Assembly: GCF_002289575.1 (NCBI RefSeq) | Contig: NZ_NTGA01000001.1 | Coordinates: 62,001-126,000, forward strand | Reading direction: 5' to 3' | From: Dietzia natronolimnaea | GTDB lineage: Bacteria > Actinomycetota > Actinomycetes > Mycobacteriales > Mycobacteriaceae | Length of the DNA: 64,000 bases | Shown here: positions 9,624 to 19,384 of the stretch, one piece after another | Layout of the letters: the number at the start of each line of letters is the position of its first letter | How positions within the stretch are numbered: position 1 is the first letter of the stretch | The notes under the pieces: model-generated | Told to the model about the DNA's origin: nothing | Database searches by the model: none | Seen by the model: the letters and a program-made list of their open reading frames with translations, nothing else | Position numbers and translations under genes: made by a program

Positions 9624-10844
9624 GTGATGGTGCTCGGGATCGTGCTCTTCGCACTCGGGATCATGGTGTCGATCGTGCTCCACGAGTACGGGCACATGAG
9701 AGTGGCGCAGTGGTCGGGCATGAAGGTCCGTCGATTCTTCGTCGGTTTCGGGCCGACACTGTGGTCGGTGCGGCGCGGCGGGATCGAGTACGGCCTCAAG
9801 GCGGTCCCGCTGGGCGGGTTCTGCGACATCGCCGGGATGACCGCGTACGACGAACTGGCCCCGGAGGACGAACCGAAGGCCATGTGGCGTCAGGCGTGGT
9901 GGAAGCGCGTGGCGGTCCTGCTGGCCGGCCCCTTCATGAACATCGTCCTGGCGATCGCGCTCTTCTACACGGTGGCCCTGGGGTGGGGGCTGGTCAACAG
10001 GGATGTCCAGCCGATCCCGACCGATCAGGTCGCGGCGGTGGTGGGCGACACCTGCGCGTCGGCGGACCGGTGTGGGGTCGGGCTCGGCCCCGCGGGCGAG
10101 GCGGGGATCCTGCCCGGCGACCGGATCACGTCCGTGGACGGACAGCCCGTGAACTCCTGGTCCGACCTGTCCGAGGTGGTCTCCGCGCGTCCCGGCCAGA
10201 CCGTGCCGGTGACGGTGGACAGGGCGGGGGACACCCTGACGACGACGGCGAGCCTGACCTCGTCCTCCGAGGGGGGCCAGGCGAGGGGTGCGCTGGGGGT
10301 GCGACTGTCCGAGGACGGCATCCCCGCGGAGATCCTCGACGATCCCGCCTATCAGTCGGTCCACACCTACGATGCGCTCGGAGCCGTCCCGGCGACCTTC
10401 GTCTTCACCGGGGAGATGATCGAGGCCACGATCGAGGGGCTCATCTCGTTCCCGTCCAAGATCCCGGCGGTGGCGGCGTCGATCTTCGGTGCCGAGCGGG
10501 CCGAGGACTCGCCCGTCTCGGTTGTGGGCGCGAGCCACATCGGCGGCCAGGCGGCAGAACAGGGAGCATGGTGGCTCTTCCTGCTTTTCCTCGCCGGGCT
10601 GAACCTGTTCCTCGGGGCGTTCAACCTGGTCCCGCTCACCCCGTTCGACGGTGGACACATCGCGGTGGTGTTCTACGAGAAGATCCGGGACGCACTGAGA
10701 CGACTCCGCGGCCTGGCGCCGGGCGGGCCGGCCGACTACGAGAAGCTCGCGCCGCTCACGATCGGCGTGTTCGTGCTGTTGATCGGCGTGTCCGCCATCG
10801 TCATCACCGCGGACTTCGTCAACCCCATATTGCTGACGGGATGA
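9624..10844 (+). CDS. rip: Site-2 protease family metalloprotease (Rip1/RseP type)
   Basis: Membrane-embedded zinc metalloprotease of family M50. Mycobacterial Rip1 cleaves anti-sigma factors and controls cell-envelope stress responses. HEYGH with His20, Glu21 and His24 lies in the first membrane helix, and the third ligand is Asp342 in TPFDGGH, within the NLVPLTPFDGGH helix. A PDZ domain occupies roughly residues 130-220 (PAGEAGILPGDRITSVDGQPV). Two cysteines (CASADRC) precede the PDZ core. At 406 residues it is full length. The gene lies 3 bases after dxr and before ispG, the conserved dxr-rip-ispG order. Confidence 0.95.
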   Translation: MMVLGIVLFALGIMVSIVLHEYGHMRVAQWSGMKVRRFFVGFGPTLWSVRRGGIEYGLKAVPLGGFCDIAGMTAYDELAPEDEPKAMWRQAWWKRVAVLLAGPFMNIVLAIALFYTVALGWGLVNRDVQPIPTDQVAAVVGDTCASADRCGVGLGPAGEAGILPGDRITSVDGQPVNSWSDLSEVVSARPGQTVPVTVDRAGDTLTTTASLTSSSEGGQARGALGVRLSEDGIPAEILDDPAYQSVHTYDALGAVPATFVFTGEMIEATIEGLISFPSKIPAVAASIFGAERAEDSPVSVVGASHIGGQAAEQGAWWLFLLFLAGLNLFLGAFNLVPLTPFDGGHIAVVFYEKIRDALRRLRGLAPGGPADYEKLAPLTIGVFVLLIGVSAIVITADFVNPILLTG

Positions 10845-10885
10845 GCACGCGGACTCCGGTTCTCGCCCCCGCGCCCCGGAACGCG

Positions 10886-10891
10886 GATAAT
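10886..10891 (+). promoter_or_regulatory. Putative -10 element for ispG
   Basis: GATAAT at 10886-10891, predicting transcription from about 10898. That leaves a short leader before the GTG at 10945, whose GGAAGG Shine-Dalgarno is at 10932-10937. Confidence 0.45.
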
Positions 10892-10944
10892 GGCGGACGC
10901 CGATCAGCGTGCACCCGGCTGTGACTCCTACGGAAGGCCCTGTT

Positions 10945-12129
10945 GTGAACGACTCCTCCTCCATCCCCGTCGGTCTGGGTATGCCAGACGGTCCGCCGCC
11001 GGTGCTCGCGCCGCGTCGCAGGACGCGTCAACTGGCCGTGGGCCCGGTCGGTGTGGGCAGCGATCATCCGGTGTCGGTCCAGTCCATGACCACCACCAAG
11101 ACCCACGACGTCAACGCCACGCTTCAACAGATCGCCGAACTCACGGCGTCGGGCTGTGACATCGTCCGCGTGGCATGCCCCCGCCAGGAGGACGCCGACG
11201 CCCTGTCGACGATCGCCCGCAAGTCGCCGATCCCCGTCATCGCGGACATCCACTTCCAGCCCAAGTACATCTTCGCCGCGATCGACGCCGGATGTGCGGC
11301 GGTGCGGGTCAACCCGGGGAACATCAAGGAGTTCGACGGGCGGGTCGCGGAGGTCGCGAAAGCGGCCGGTGCGGCCGGCATACCCATCCGGATCGGGGTG
11401 AACGCGGGGTCCCTCGACCCACGACTGCTCGCCAAGTACGGCAAGGCCACCCCGGAGGCCCTCGTGGAATCCGCGCTGTGGGAGGCCTCTCTCTTCGAGG
11501 AGCACGGGTTCGGGGACATCAAGATCTCGGTCAAGCACAACGATCCCGTGATCATGGTGGAGGCCTACCGTCAGCTCGCGTCGAAGAGCGACTACCCACT
11601 CCACCTCGGGGTCACCGAGGCCGGGCCCGCGTTCCAGGGCACCATCAAGTCCGCTGTCGCGTTCGGGGCACTGCTGTCGGAGGGGATCGGCGACACCATC
11701 CGGGTCTCCCTCTCCGCGCCGCCGGTGGAGGAGATCAAGGTCGGTTCGCAGATCCTGCAGTCCCTGAACCTGCGTCCCCGCAAGCTCGAGATCGTCTCCT
11801 GTCCGTCGTGTGGGCGCGCCCAGGTGGACGTCTACAAGCTCGCCGACGAGGTCACCGCCGGACTCGAGGGGATGAGCGTCCCGCTGCGGGTCGCGGTCAT
11901 GGGGTGCGTGGTCAACGGGCCCGGTGAGGCGCGTGAGGCGGATCTGGGTGTGGCCTCGGGTAACGGGAAGGGCCAGATCTTCGTCAAGGGCGAGGTCATC
12001 AAGACCGTCCCGGAGGCGGTGATCGTCGAGACCCTCATCGAGGAGGCCATGCGGATCGCGGAGGAGATGGGCGAGCCCGTCGGGGAGGCCGTCGCCGGAC
12101 AGGGCCCCCAGGTCAAGGTCACGCGATAG
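10945..12129 (+). CDS. ispG: 4-hydroxy-3-methylbut-2-enyl diphosphate synthase
   Basis: Iron-sulfur enzyme of the MEP pathway that converts MEcPP to HMBPP. The three cluster cysteines are Cys286, Cys289 ([10 protein letters not shown]) and Cys321 (GCVVNGPGE), with the fourth ligand Glu in NGPGE. The TIM-barrel part begins with the conserved [15 protein letters not shown]. The start at 10945 is chosen because GGAAGG lies 7 bases upstream; GTG at 10909 would add 12 residues. With dxr, two MEP steps flank the rip protease gene. Confidence 0.96.
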   Translation: MNDSSSIPVGLGMPDGPPPVLAPRRRTRQLAVGPVGVGSDHPVSVQSMTTTKTHDVNATLQQIAELTASGCDIVRVACPRQEDADALSTIARKSPIPVIADIHFQPKYIFAAIDAGCAAVRVNPGNIKEFDGRVAEVAKAAGAAGIPIRIGVNAGSLDPRLLAKYGKATPEALVESALWEASLFEEHGFGDIKISVKHNDPVIMVEAYRQLASKSDYPLHLGVTEAGPAFQGTIKSAVAFGALLSEGIGDTIRVSLSAPPVEEIKVGSQILQSLNLRPRKLEIVSCPSCGRAQVDVYKLADEVTAGLEGMSVPLRVAVMGCVVNGPGEAREADLGVASGNGKGQIFVKGEVIKTVPEAVIVETLIEEAMRIAEEMGEPVGEAVAGQGPQVKVTR

Positions 12130-12132
12130 GCC

Positions 12133-12987
12133 ATGACCGATACGGCCGCGCCCGCGGCAGCGACCGGCGGATGCCGCGGGGTGGGCCCAGGAGAGGCCCG
12201 CGCACTCCTCGCTGTCCTCGAGTCCGATCCGCTGGTGTCGTGTCCCGCGGCGGAGAAGTTCGCCACCTCCGGTGCGGTCCCCGGGCCGGAGGGCAGGTTC
12301 CTCACCCTGGGCGGCCCCGAGAGGTCGTTGGTGTTCGTGGGGAGCTCGGTCCTGCCCCTGCGCGGTGACGCACACGATCACCGCGCGCTCGGAGCCGCCG
12401 TGGCGGGGCTGGGTGTCGGTCCGATGTCCGTCCACGGGCGACGGGAGCAGGTCTCCGCACTGTGGGATGCCCTCGGCGTCTGCTGGGGTCCGCACAGGGA
12501 CTACCGGGATGCGCAGCACCTGATGTCCCTACGCCGCCCGGTGGACCGGGCCCTCGTGCTCGGCGGCGTCCGGGCCGCGACCCTGGTCGAGTTCGAGCCG
12601 GTCCTCGCCGCCGCGGCGGCGATGTACCGCGAGGAGCTGGGTTCCGATCCGTTCGCGGTGGGTTCGGGGATCCCGTTCCGGCGCCGGGTAGCGCGTTCCC
12701 TGGCCAGGGGTAGGACGTGGATCGGGGTCGACCGCGGCGAGGTGTTCTTCAAGGCCGACGTCGCGGCGGTCTCGTCGTGGTCGGCGCAGATCCAGGGGGT
12801 CTGGGTCCGACCCGAGCGCAGGGGAGCAGGGCTCGGAACCGGGGGTATCGCCGCGGTGTGTTCCGCCCTCCAGGCCCGCCGGCTGACCCCGTCGCTCGTC
12901 GTCAACGGATCCAACACCGCCGCCCGAGCGACCTACCGCCGGGTCGGGATGACCGACGCCGTCGACTACGCGACGGTCCTGCTGTGA
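12133..12987 (+). CDS. GNAT family acetyltransferase with DUF4081 domain
   Basis: A 284-residue two-part protein: an N-terminal DUF4081-like region (about residues 18-150) and a C-terminal GNAT fold (about 155-284). The acetyl-CoA binding loop is visible as [14 protein letters not shown] near residue 233, and the terminal [16 protein letters not shown] is the usual GNAT beta-bulge and helix. The substrate is unknown. It lies 3 bases after ispG and upstream of map, the same position as the mycobacterial homologue. It could acetylate a protein or small molecule; nothing here decides. Confidence 0.85.
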   Translation: MTDTAAPAAATGGCRGVGPGEARALLAVLESDPLVSCPAAEKFATSGAVPGPEGRFLTLGGPERSLVFVGSSVLPLRGDAHDHRALGAAVAGLGVGPMSVHGRREQVSALWDALGVCWGPHRDYRDAQHLMSLRRPVDRALVLGGVRAATLVEFEPVLAAAAAMYREELGSDPFAVGSGIPFRRRVARSLARGRTWIGVDRGEVFFKADVAAVSSWSAQIQGVWVRPERRGAGLGTGGIAAVCSALQARRLTPSLVVNGSNTAARATYRRVGMTDAVDYATVLL

Positions 12988-13020
12988 CCTCCCGGACCAC
13001 TCCGGTCGCGCGAGCGGCCC

Positions 13021-13026
13021 TATCCT
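13021..13026 (+). promoter_or_regulatory. -10 element immediately upstream of map
   Basis: TATCCT, 7 bases before the ATG of map. This spacing puts the transcription start at or next to the start codon (leaderless). Confidence 0.55.
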
Positions 13027-13033
13027 GGAGACC

Positions 13034-13909
13034 ATGACCACCCCGACCCGCCAGCCCCTCGTCCCCGGTGAACCCACCCCGATCCGGACGGTGCCCGAGT
13101 CGATCCCACGGCCGGAGTACGTCTGGCGCGACCGCGTCGACGAGGCGAACGGTGAGCCGTGGGTGCAGACCCCTGAGGTGATCGAGTCGATGCGCACCGC
13201 GTGCACCATAGCGGCCGACGCCCTCGCCGTGGCGGGACGAGCGGTGGCGCCCGGCGTCACCACCGACGAGATCGACCGGATCGCCCACGAGTACATGTGC
13301 GATCACGGCGCCTACCCGTCGACCCTGGGGTACAAGGCCTTCCCCAAGTCCAGCTGCGTCTCTCTCAACGAGGTGATCTGCCACGGCATCCCGGACACCA
13401 CGGTGATCATGGACGGTGACATCGTCAACATCGACGTCACCGCCTTCATCGACGGGGTGCACGGTGACACCAACGCCACGTTCCTGGCCGGCGACGTCTC
13501 GGAGGAGAACAGGCTGTTGGTCGAGCGGACCAGGGAGGCCATGGACCGGGGGATCAGGGCCATCCGGCCCGGCCGGGAGGTCAACGTGATCGGGCGCGTC
13601 ATCGAGTCCTACGCACGTCGGTTCGACTACACGGTCGTCCGGGAGTTCACCGGCCACGGGGTGGGGCCGACGTTCCACAACGGCCTGGTGGTGCTCCACT
13701 ACGACGACCCGTCGCGGACCGAGGTCCTCGAGCCCGGTATGACCCTGACCGTGGAGCCGATGATCTCCCTGGGTGGTCCCGGGTTCGACGTCTGGGACGA
13801 CGACTGGACCGTCACCACGGCGGACAAGGCGTGGACCGCTCAGTTCGAACACACCGTGCTGGTCACGCAGGACGGCGTCGAGGTGCTGACGGTGCCGAGC
13901 GGGGGCTGA
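13034..13909 (+). CDS. map: Methionine aminopeptidase, type I
   Basis: Removes the initiator methionine from nascent proteins. The 291 residues include the N-terminal extension characteristic of actinobacterial type Ic enzymes (about 45 residues, Pro-rich, before [12 protein letters not shown]). Family motifs are [10 protein letters not shown], the metal-binding aspartates in [10 protein letters not shown] and [11 protein letters not shown], the histidine in [10 protein letters not shown], and the glutamates in TVEPM and [10 protein letters not shown] -10 element 7 bases upstream suggests a leaderless mRNA. It is convergent with mtr. Confidence 0.97.
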   Translation: MTTPTRQPLVPGEPTPIRTVPESIPRPEYVWRDRVDEANGEPWVQTPEVIESMRTACTIAADALAVAGRAVAPGVTTDEIDRIAHEYMCDHGAYPSTLGYKAFPKSSCVSLNEVICHGIPDTTVIMDGDIVNIDVTAFIDGVHGDTNATFLAGDVSEENRLLVERTREAMDRGIRAIRPGREVNVIGRVIESYARRFDYTVVREFTGHGVGPTFHNGLVVLHYDDPSRTEVLEPGMTLTVEPMISLGGPGFDVWDDDWTVTTADKAWTAQFEHTVLVTQDGVEVLTVPSGG

Positions 13910-13918
13910 CTCCGCGTG

Positions 13919-13938
13919 GTCAGGGCCGTGGCCCTGAC
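13919..13938. terminator. Short bidirectional hairpin, map / mtr
   Basis: GTCAGGGC (13919-13926) and its exact complement GCCCTGAC (13931-13938) with a 4-base loop, in the 35-base gap between convergent genes. Confidence 0.65.
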
Positions 13939-13944
13939 GTCGGC

Positions 13945-15345
13945 TCAGAAGCCCCGGTCCGGGAAGTCCAGACCCAGCAGTGCGTTCTCGACCACCTCGG
14001 CCATCGCGGGGTGGATCCAGTACTGACGACGCGCGAGCTCGGGGACGGTGATCTCGAACTCCATGGCCTGGATGAGGATCTGGATGAGGGACGGCGCGTG
14101 GGCGCCCATGATGTGGGCGCCCACGAGTAGTCCGGTTGCCCGGTCAGCGATGAGCTTGCAGCAGCCGACCGAGTCCTCCATGGCCCAGCCGTACGCCACG
14201 TCGCCGTAGTCCTGGACCTTCACCGTGATGTCGAATCCCGCCTCCCGGGCCTCGGCCTCCGTCAGACCCACCGAGGCGATCTGCGGCCAGGTGAACACCG
14301 CCCAGGGGACGTGTCGGTGGTTCACGGGATGGAGGTCGTCCGGGTTTCGCAGGTTGTGCCCGACCACCCGCTGCTCGTGATTGGCCACGTGCTTGAGCTG
14401 GTACGGCGAACTCACGTCCCCGAGGGCCCACACGCCGTCGGCGGTGGTGCGGCCGTACTCGTCGACCCGGACCCGCTCGATGTCCATCTCCACACCGGCC
14501 GCCTCGAGTCCCAGGAGGTCGCCGTTGGGGATCCGGCCGGTCGCCACCAGGAGCGCGTCGCCGGAGCAGGTCGACCCGTCCTCGAAGGTGACCTCGACGC
14601 CGCGCCGGTCCGCGCCGGTCGCGGTCATCGTGGTGATCTGCTGTCCGAGCCGGACGTCCCACCTCCGTCGGGCCTGGTCGGTGAACCGCTCCGCCAGTTC
14701 CCGGTCCACGTGCTTGAGCAGGACGTCCGACCGGCCGATCACGGTCACCTCGACGCCGAGAGCCGAGAACACGTGCGCGAACTCGCACGCGATGAAGCCG
14801 GAGCCCTGGATCACCATCGACCTGGGAAGCTCGGGGATCCTCATGACGTCGTCGCTGGTGTAGTAGTCGACACCGGCGTCGGTGACGATCCGGGGGATCA
14901 GGGGTCGGGCCCCCGCGGCGATCACCACGGAGTCGGCCGTGATGATCTCCCCGGTCCCCGTGTCGATGGTGCGCGGACCCACGAACCTCGCGTGACCGTC
15001 GTACACCGTGACGTTGTCGCACCGGTTCCGCCGGTAGTCCTCACCGCTCGAGGCGATGGGGTCGATCCGACGATCGAACACCCGCGAGACGATGTCGGGC
15101 CACCGGACGCCGTCGAGGGTGGAGTCGATCCCGTACGTGCTCGAGTGGGTGATCGAGACGGCGGTGTCCGCGGCGTAGACGAACATCTTCGTGGGGATAC
15201 AGCCCACGTTGAGACACGTCCCGCCGAAGGTTCCCTTCTCGCAGATCGCCACGGACTTGTCCGCGAACGACTCGTCGATCAGCGAGTTCCCGCTGCCGGT
15301 ACCGATCACGACGAGGTCGAAGTGACGGGAGGGGGTCTGGGTCAT
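13945..15345 (-). CDS. mtr: Mycothione reductase
   Basis: FAD- and NADPH-dependent reductase that regenerates mycothiol (MSH) from its disulfide, the thiol buffer of actinobacteria. The 466-residue protein has an N-terminal FAD motif VVIGTGSGN, the redox-active pair Cys44/Cys49 in GGTCLNVGCIPTK, the NADPH domain with IQGSGFIACEFAHVF, FAD motif WALGDVSS, and the C-terminal dimer interface with the His-Glu couple (WIHPAMAEVVENAL). Mycothione reductase rather than lipoamide dehydrogenase is inferred from the GTGSGN start and the mqo/hydrolase neighbourhood, as around mycobacterial Rv2855. The start at 15345 excludes a long upstream shadow. Confidence 0.95.
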   Translation of the reverse strand: MTQTPSRHFDLVVIGTGSGNSLIDESFADKSVAICEKGTFGGTCLNVGCIPTKMFVYAADTAVSITHSSTYGIDSTLDGVRWPDIVSRVFDRRIDPIASSGEDYRRNRCDNVTVYDGHARFVGPRTIDTGTGEIITADSVVIAAGARPLIPRIVTDAGVDYYTSDDVMRIPELPRSMVIQGSGFIACEFAHVFSALGVEVTVIGRSDVLLKHVDRELAERFTDQARRRWDVRLGQQITTMTATGADRRGVEVTFEDGSTCSGDALLVATGRIPNGDLLGLEAAGVEMDIERVRVDEYGRTTADGVWALGDVSSPYQLKHVANHEQRVVGHNLRNPDDLHPVNHRHVPWAVFTWPQIASVGLTEAEAREAGFDITVKVQDYGDVAYGWAMEDSVGCCKLIADRATGLLVGAHIMGAHAPSLIQILIQAMEFEITVPELARRQYWIHPAMAEVVENALLGLDFPDRGF

Positions 15346-15350
15346 TGTCG

Positions 15351-16388
15351 TCAGGACTCCTTGGTGTGGGGTGCGAGGGTCTGGTCCAACCAGTCGCCGA
15401 GGTGTCGGAAGACCACCTCGAGCACGTCCGCGCGGGAGAGGAACACGTCGTGTCGGGCGCCGTCGACGGGGATGTCCGTGACCTGGTGCGAGACCCGGTC
15501 GGCGAACCGCTCCATCGAGCGCACGTCCAGGATCAGGTCGGTGTCGACGTCGAGCACCCCGTCGCCGCGGTGGGTGCCCACTGAGGAGGCCGTGGACCGT
15601 AGCAGGAGGACCGGCAGCGGAAGATCGACCCCTGCCTGCAGGCGCTTCTGCGCGCGGCGGACGGCCGCGAGCCAGCCGGCCCGGACCCCCACCCCACCCG
15701 GGGGTTTGAGCTCGGTGTCGAAGTGGAAGTCCCCGTCGTGGTCGATATGGGTGCTCACCACGTACCGGTCCGAGGTCTTCAGCGGGAGCCGATAATAGGG
15801 CCTGGCGGAACCGAGGGCACGGATGACCGGGTCCACCAGCCGGCGCGCGCGGTCGGGCAGGTCGAGTTGGAACCAGGGAGAGTTCAGGACCAGCCCCACG
15901 ACGGGATCGAGCGCGCCCCTGTCCCGGCGTCGGGCGAGCCACAACGGCACCACGAGCCCCCCGGTCGAGTGCGCGGCCACGAGGACCGGCAGGCCCGGGT
16001 GGTCGGCGGTGATCACGTCCAGCGCCTGGTCGAGTTCCTCGTCGTATCTCTCGAGGTCGGTGATGAAGTGCGGCGTCAGTCCGTCCCGCCTGGAGCGACC
16101 GCACTTGCGCAGGTCCACCCCATAGGTGGCGATCCCCCGGTCGGCGAGGAACTCGGCGAGGTGGGTGTGGAAGAAGTAGTCGGACAGTCCGTGGACCACC
16201 AGCAGCGCCGCGACAGGCTGATCCGGTGAGTCCTCGTGCCGGACCAGGGTGGCGGAGATGGGTCCCTCACCGTCCGGATCGGTCCCGAGCGGCAGCTCGA
16301 GTCGCCGGTAGGACGGCCCCAGCAGGTCCGGGATCCACCGCGCATCGGATCCGGTGGGGGCGACGGCATCGGGGGAGGGCGGAGACAC
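15351..16388 (-). CDS. Alpha/beta hydrolase
   Basis: Serine hydrolase fold of 345 residues, resembling the monoacylglycerol lipase/lysophospholipase group. The nucleophile elbow is AHSTGG with Ser141; the oxyanion segment is LLVVHGLSDYFF, and a late His (GARHDVFLS, about residue 317) would complete the triad. The start at 16388 (GTG) is chosen because TAGGGT lies 7 bases upstream; an earlier GTG at 16397 overlaps that element. It is transcribed with mtr (5-base gap), as in mycobacteria (Rv2854-Rv2855). The substrate is not known. Confidence 0.85.
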   Translation of the reverse strand: MSPPSPDAVAPTGSDARWIPDLLGPSYRRLELPLGTDPDGEGPISATLVRHEDSPDQPVAALLVVHGLSDYFFHTHLAEFLADRGIATYGVDLRKCGRSRRDGLTPHFITDLERYDEELDQALDVITADHPGLPVLVAAHSTGGLVVPLWLARRRDRGALDPVVGLVLNSPWFQLDLPDRARRLVDPVIRALGSARPYYRLPLKTSDRYVVSTHIDHDGDFHFDTELKPPGGVGVRAGWLAAVRRAQKRLQAGVDLPLPVLLLRSTASSVGTHRGDGVLDVDTDLILDVRSMERFADRVSHQVTDIPVDGARHDVFLSRADVLEVVFRHLGDWLDQTLAPHTKES

Positions 16389-16395
16389 GACGACC

Positions 16396-16401
16396 ACCCT
16401 A
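16396..16401 (-). promoter_or_regulatory. -10 element for the hydrolase-mtr pair
   Basis: TAGGGT read on the minus strand, 7 bases before the GTG at 16388; a leaderless arrangement is predicted. Confidence 0.55.
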
Positions 16402-16432
16402 GTCCGGTGTGCCGAGGGGGCGGCCCGGTGAG

Positions 16433-16464
16433 TAGTCTTGGGACCCGGTGGACGCGGGGTCCCA
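16433..16464 (+). promoter_or_regulatory. mqo promoter region with inverted repeat
   Basis: TAGTCT at 16433-16438 is a likely -10. It abuts an 8-base inverted repeat (TGGGACCC 16439-16446 and GGGTCCCA 16457-16464) that straddles the predicted start site. This could be an operator or an RNA hairpin at the 5' end of the mqo message. Confidence 0.4.
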
Positions 16465-16520
16465 GGACGGGCCCGTGACGTGTCCGATTCGGGTCCACGA
16501 CCAAATAGCGAGGGTAGCCG

Positions 16521-18017
16521 GTGACTTCAGACCAGGTGGCAAAGCACGGAACGACTGATGTGGCGCTCATCGGCGCGGGCACCATGAGCGCGACGCTCGG
16601 TGCTCTCCTGCGTCGCCTCCAGCCCGACTGGCAGATCGAGATCTTCGAGCGACTCGAGGGCCCCGCGCTGGAGTCGTCCGATGCGTGGAACAACGCCGGC
16701 ACCGGTCACTCCGCGCTCTGCGAGCTCAACTACTCGCCCAAGACCGCCGACGGCGACGTGGACATCTCCAAGGCCGTCAGCGTCAACGAGAAGTTCCAGG
16801 TCTCCCGGCAGTTCTGGTCCTATGCCGTGGAGAACACGATCCTCGGTGACCCGACGGAGTGGATCCGCCCGGTCCCGCACATGAGTTTCGTCTCCGGCGA
16901 GGCCGGCCAGGCGTACCTGCAGAAGCGGTACGACAAGCTCGCGGGTCACCCCCTGTTCCCCGGGATGGGCCACACCACGGACTTCGGAGAGCTCGAACGT
17001 CGCGTCCCCCTCATGGCCAGGGGCCGTTCCCCGGAGCAACCCTTCGCCCTCAGCTATTTCGACAACGGCACCGATGTGAACTTCGGCGCCCTCACCCGGC
17101 AGTTCGTCAAGTATCTGACCAGGACCGGCACCGAGGTCCACTACCAGAACCAGGTCAAGGACCTCGAGCGCAACACCGACGGGACCTGGCGGCTGACCGT
17201 GGCCAACCGCCACACCGGGGACGAGCGCACGGTGGACGCGAAGTTCGTCTTCGTCGGTGCGGGCGGCGGGGCGCTGCACCTGCTGCAGAAGTCAGGGATC
17301 CCGGAGATCAAGGGCATCGGCGGGTTCCCCGTCGGTGGCCAGTGGCTCCGCTGCACCAATCCCGACCTCGTCGATCAGCACCAGGCCAAGGTCTACAGTC
17401 AGGCGTCGGTCGGTGCGCCTCCGATGTCGGTGCCGCACCTCGACACCCGCGTCATCGACGGCAAGAAGGGCCTGCTCTTCGGCCCGTTCGCTGGATGGAC
17501 CCCGAAGTTCCTCAAGATGGGCAGTTGGCTGGACCTGCCCTCGAGCGTCCGGCCGGGCAATCTGTTGCCCATGGCCAACATCGGACTCACGGAGATGGGT
17601 CTGGTCAAGTACCTCATCACCGAGTTGGCCAAGAATCACGGCGCGCGCGTCGACGCGCTCCGCGACTTCGTCCCGTCCGCGCAGGACGGTGAGTGGGAGA
17701 AGGTCGTCGCCGGGCAGCGCGTCCAGGTGATCAAGCCCAACGGTCGCGGTGGCACCCTCGAGTTCGGGACCGCGGTGGTCAACGCGGCCGACGGATCGAT
17801 CGCCGGTCTGCTGGGCGCGTCCCCCGGTGCCTCCACGGCGGTCGACGCGATGGTCGACGTGCTCCAGCGTTGCTTCCCGAGCCGGTTCGCCGACTGGAAG
17901 CCCGCGCTCGAGGAGATGATCCCGTCGCTCGGGCGCGACCTGGCCGCCGAACCGAGTCTGTTCGCCGAGCAGTTCGAGCGGTCGACCCGCACACTCAAGC
18001 TCGACCAGAAGGTCTGA
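16521..18017 (+). CDS. mqo: Malate:quinone oxidoreductase
   Basis: FAD-dependent peripheral membrane enzyme that oxidises malate to oxaloacetate and reduces the quinone pool, joining the TCA cycle to respiration. The 498-residue length is normal. The N-terminal dinucleotide motif [13 protein letters not shown] (about residues 15-27) and the family block [20 protein letters not shown] identify it clearly; the C-terminal [20 protein letters not shown] is also typical. Starts at GTG 16521. Malate is also made by the malate synthase encoded at 59431-61611, but the two genes are far apart and nothing links their control. Confidence 0.97.
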   Translation: MTSDQVAKHGTTDVALIGAGTMSATLGALLRRLQPDWQIEIFERLEGPALESSDAWNNAGTGHSALCELNYSPKTADGDVDISKAVSVNEKFQVSRQFWSYAVENTILGDPTEWIRPVPHMSFVSGEAGQAYLQKRYDKLAGHPLFPGMGHTTDFGELERRVPLMARGRSPEQPFALSYFDNGTDVNFGALTRQFVKYLTRTGTEVHYQNQVKDLERNTDGTWRLTVANRHTGDERTVDAKFVFVGAGGGALHLLQKSGIPEIKGIGGFPVGGQWLRCTNPDLVDQHQAKVYSQASVGAPPMSVPHLDTRVIDGKKGLLFGPFAGWTPKFLKMGSWLDLPSSVRPGNLLPMANIGLTEMGLVKYLITELAKNHGARVDALRDFVPSAQDGEWEKVVAGQRVQVIKPNGRGGTLEFGTAVVNAADGSIAGLLGASPGASTAVDAMVDVLQRCFPSRFADWKPALEEMIPSLGRDLAAEPSLFAEQFERSTRTLKLDQKV

Positions 18018-18050
18018 CGCCGGGCCGGACCCGCCACGAACGACCCCGCC

Positions 18051-18085
18051 ATCCCCCGGTCGCCGCGCCATCGCGGCCGGGGGAT
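18051..18085 (+). terminator. Terminator after mqo
   Basis: Nine-base perfect arms ATCCCCCGG (18051-18059) and CCGGGGGAT (18077-18085), with further GC pairing inside the loop, 33 bases after the mqo stop. Confidence 0.7.
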
Positions 18086-18135
18086 CGCCTGTTCGGGCCC
18101 CCGGGGGCGAGGCGGTCCCGGCCACCGGTGGCCGA

Positions 18136-18141
18136 TAGGAT
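18136..18141 (+). promoter_or_regulatory. -10 element immediately upstream of cysG
   Basis: TAGGAT, 7 bases before the ATG at 18149; leaderless start predicted. Confidence 0.55.
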
Positions 18142-18148
18142 CGGCGGC

Positions 18149-19375
18149 ATGATCCGGCCCGTGAACCCGTACCCCGTCGGCCTGGACCTCGAAGGCCGCC
18201 GGGTCGTGGTGATCGGCGGTGGATCGGTGGCCCAGCGGCGGATTCCCGTGCTCCTGGACTCCGGTGCCGTCGTCCACCTGGTGAGTCCTGAGATCACACC
18301 GACGCTGCAGGGGCTGGTCGACTCCGGGCGGATCCGCTGGGAGGCCCGCGAGTTCCGCTCGGGCGACCTCGACGGTGCCTGGTACGTGGTGGCGGCCACC
18401 AAGGACTCGCTGGTCAACGCGAGAGTCGCGGCGGAGGCGGAACAGGACCGCACCTTCTGCGTGCGGTCGGACGCCGTCCACTCCGGCACCGCGGTGACGC
18501 CTGCGGTCGTCCGCCGCGACGAGATGCTGGTCGCGGTGCTCACCGGCGACCGGGCGCGTACCGCAGAGGCCCGCGACGTCGTGGCCCGCGCGCTGGACGG
18601 CGCGAGCGCCGGGACGCCGGACGCCGAGGAGGAGCTGCGGGGCACGGTCGCGCTGGTCGGCGGTGGCCCGGGAGCAGACGACCTCATGACGGTGCGCGGC
18701 AGAAATCTGCTCTCGCGCGCCGACGTCGTGGTGGCCGACCGGCTCGCGCCCCAGCGGCCGCTGGGGGAGCTGCGTCCGAACGTGGAGATCGTCGACGCGG
18801 CCAAGATCCCGTACGGCAGGTCCATGGCCCAGGACGCCATCAACCAGGTGCTCGTGGACCGGGCGCGGGAGGGCAAGTTCGTCGTCCGGCTCAAGGGCGG
18901 CGACCCGTTCCTCTACGGGCGGGGATACGAGGAGGCACAGGCCTGCGCGGAGGCCGGGATCCCCTGCAGCGTCGTCCCCGGGGTGTCCAGCGCGCTCAGC
19001 GTCCCCGCTCTGGCGGGGATCCCCGTGAGCAACCGCGGCATGACCCATGAGGTCACCATCGTCTCGGGTCATCTACCGCCGGGCCACCCGGGCTCTCTGA
19101 TCGACTGGGAGGCCCTGGCACGGATGCGGGGGACGCTGGTCATCCTCATGGGGGTCAAGAACTCCCCGGCCATTGCGGAGTCGCTCATGGCCGGTGGGCG
19201 GTCGGCGGACACGCCCGCCGCGATCATCGTGGACGGAAGCCTCGACGGTCAGATGACGCACCGGTGCACCCTCGGGACCATGGCGGACACCCTGGCCGGC
19301 CGTGACGTACGGCCACCGGCGATCGTCGTGGTCGGCGCGGTCGCCGGGCTCCCACAGTTCCTGACCCGGGCCTGA
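18149..19375 (+). CDS. cysG: Siroheme synthase (precorrin-2 dehydrogenase / uroporphyrinogen-III methyltransferase fusion)
   Basis: Two-domain protein of 408 residues. The N-terminal part (about 1-155) has the NAD-binding VVVIGGGSVAQRR and is the precorrin-2 dehydrogenase/sirohydrochlorin ferrochelatase module. The C-terminal part (about 165-408) is the SAM-dependent uroporphyrinogen-III C-methyltransferase with ALVGGGPGADDLMTVRG, RLKGGDPFLYGRG and VVPGVSSALSVPA. It is shorter than E. coli CysG (457), mainly in the linker/dimerisation region. The product is siroheme for sulfite and nitrite reductases. The start at 18149 excludes upstream frame that overlaps mqo. Confidence 0.94.
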   Translation: MIRPVNPYPVGLDLEGRRVVVIGGGSVAQRRIPVLLDSGAVVHLVSPEITPTLQGLVDSGRIRWEAREFRSGDLDGAWYVVAATKDSLVNARVAAEAEQDRTFCVRSDAVHSGTAVTPAVVRRDEMLVAVLTGDRARTAEARDVVARALDGASAGTPDAEEELRGTVALVGGGPGADDLMTVRGRNLLSRADVVVADRLAPQRPLGELRPNVEIVDAAKIPYGRSMAQDAINQVLVDRAREGKFVVRLKGGDPFLYGRGYEEAQACAEAGIPCSVVPGVSSALSVPALAGIPVSNRGMTHEVTIVSGHLPPGHPGSLIDWEALARMRGTLVILMGVKNSPAIAESLMAGGRSADTPAAIIVDGSLDGQMTHRCTLGTMADTLAGRDVRPPAIVVVGAVAGLPQFLTRA

Positions 19376-19384
19376 GGTGGCTCT

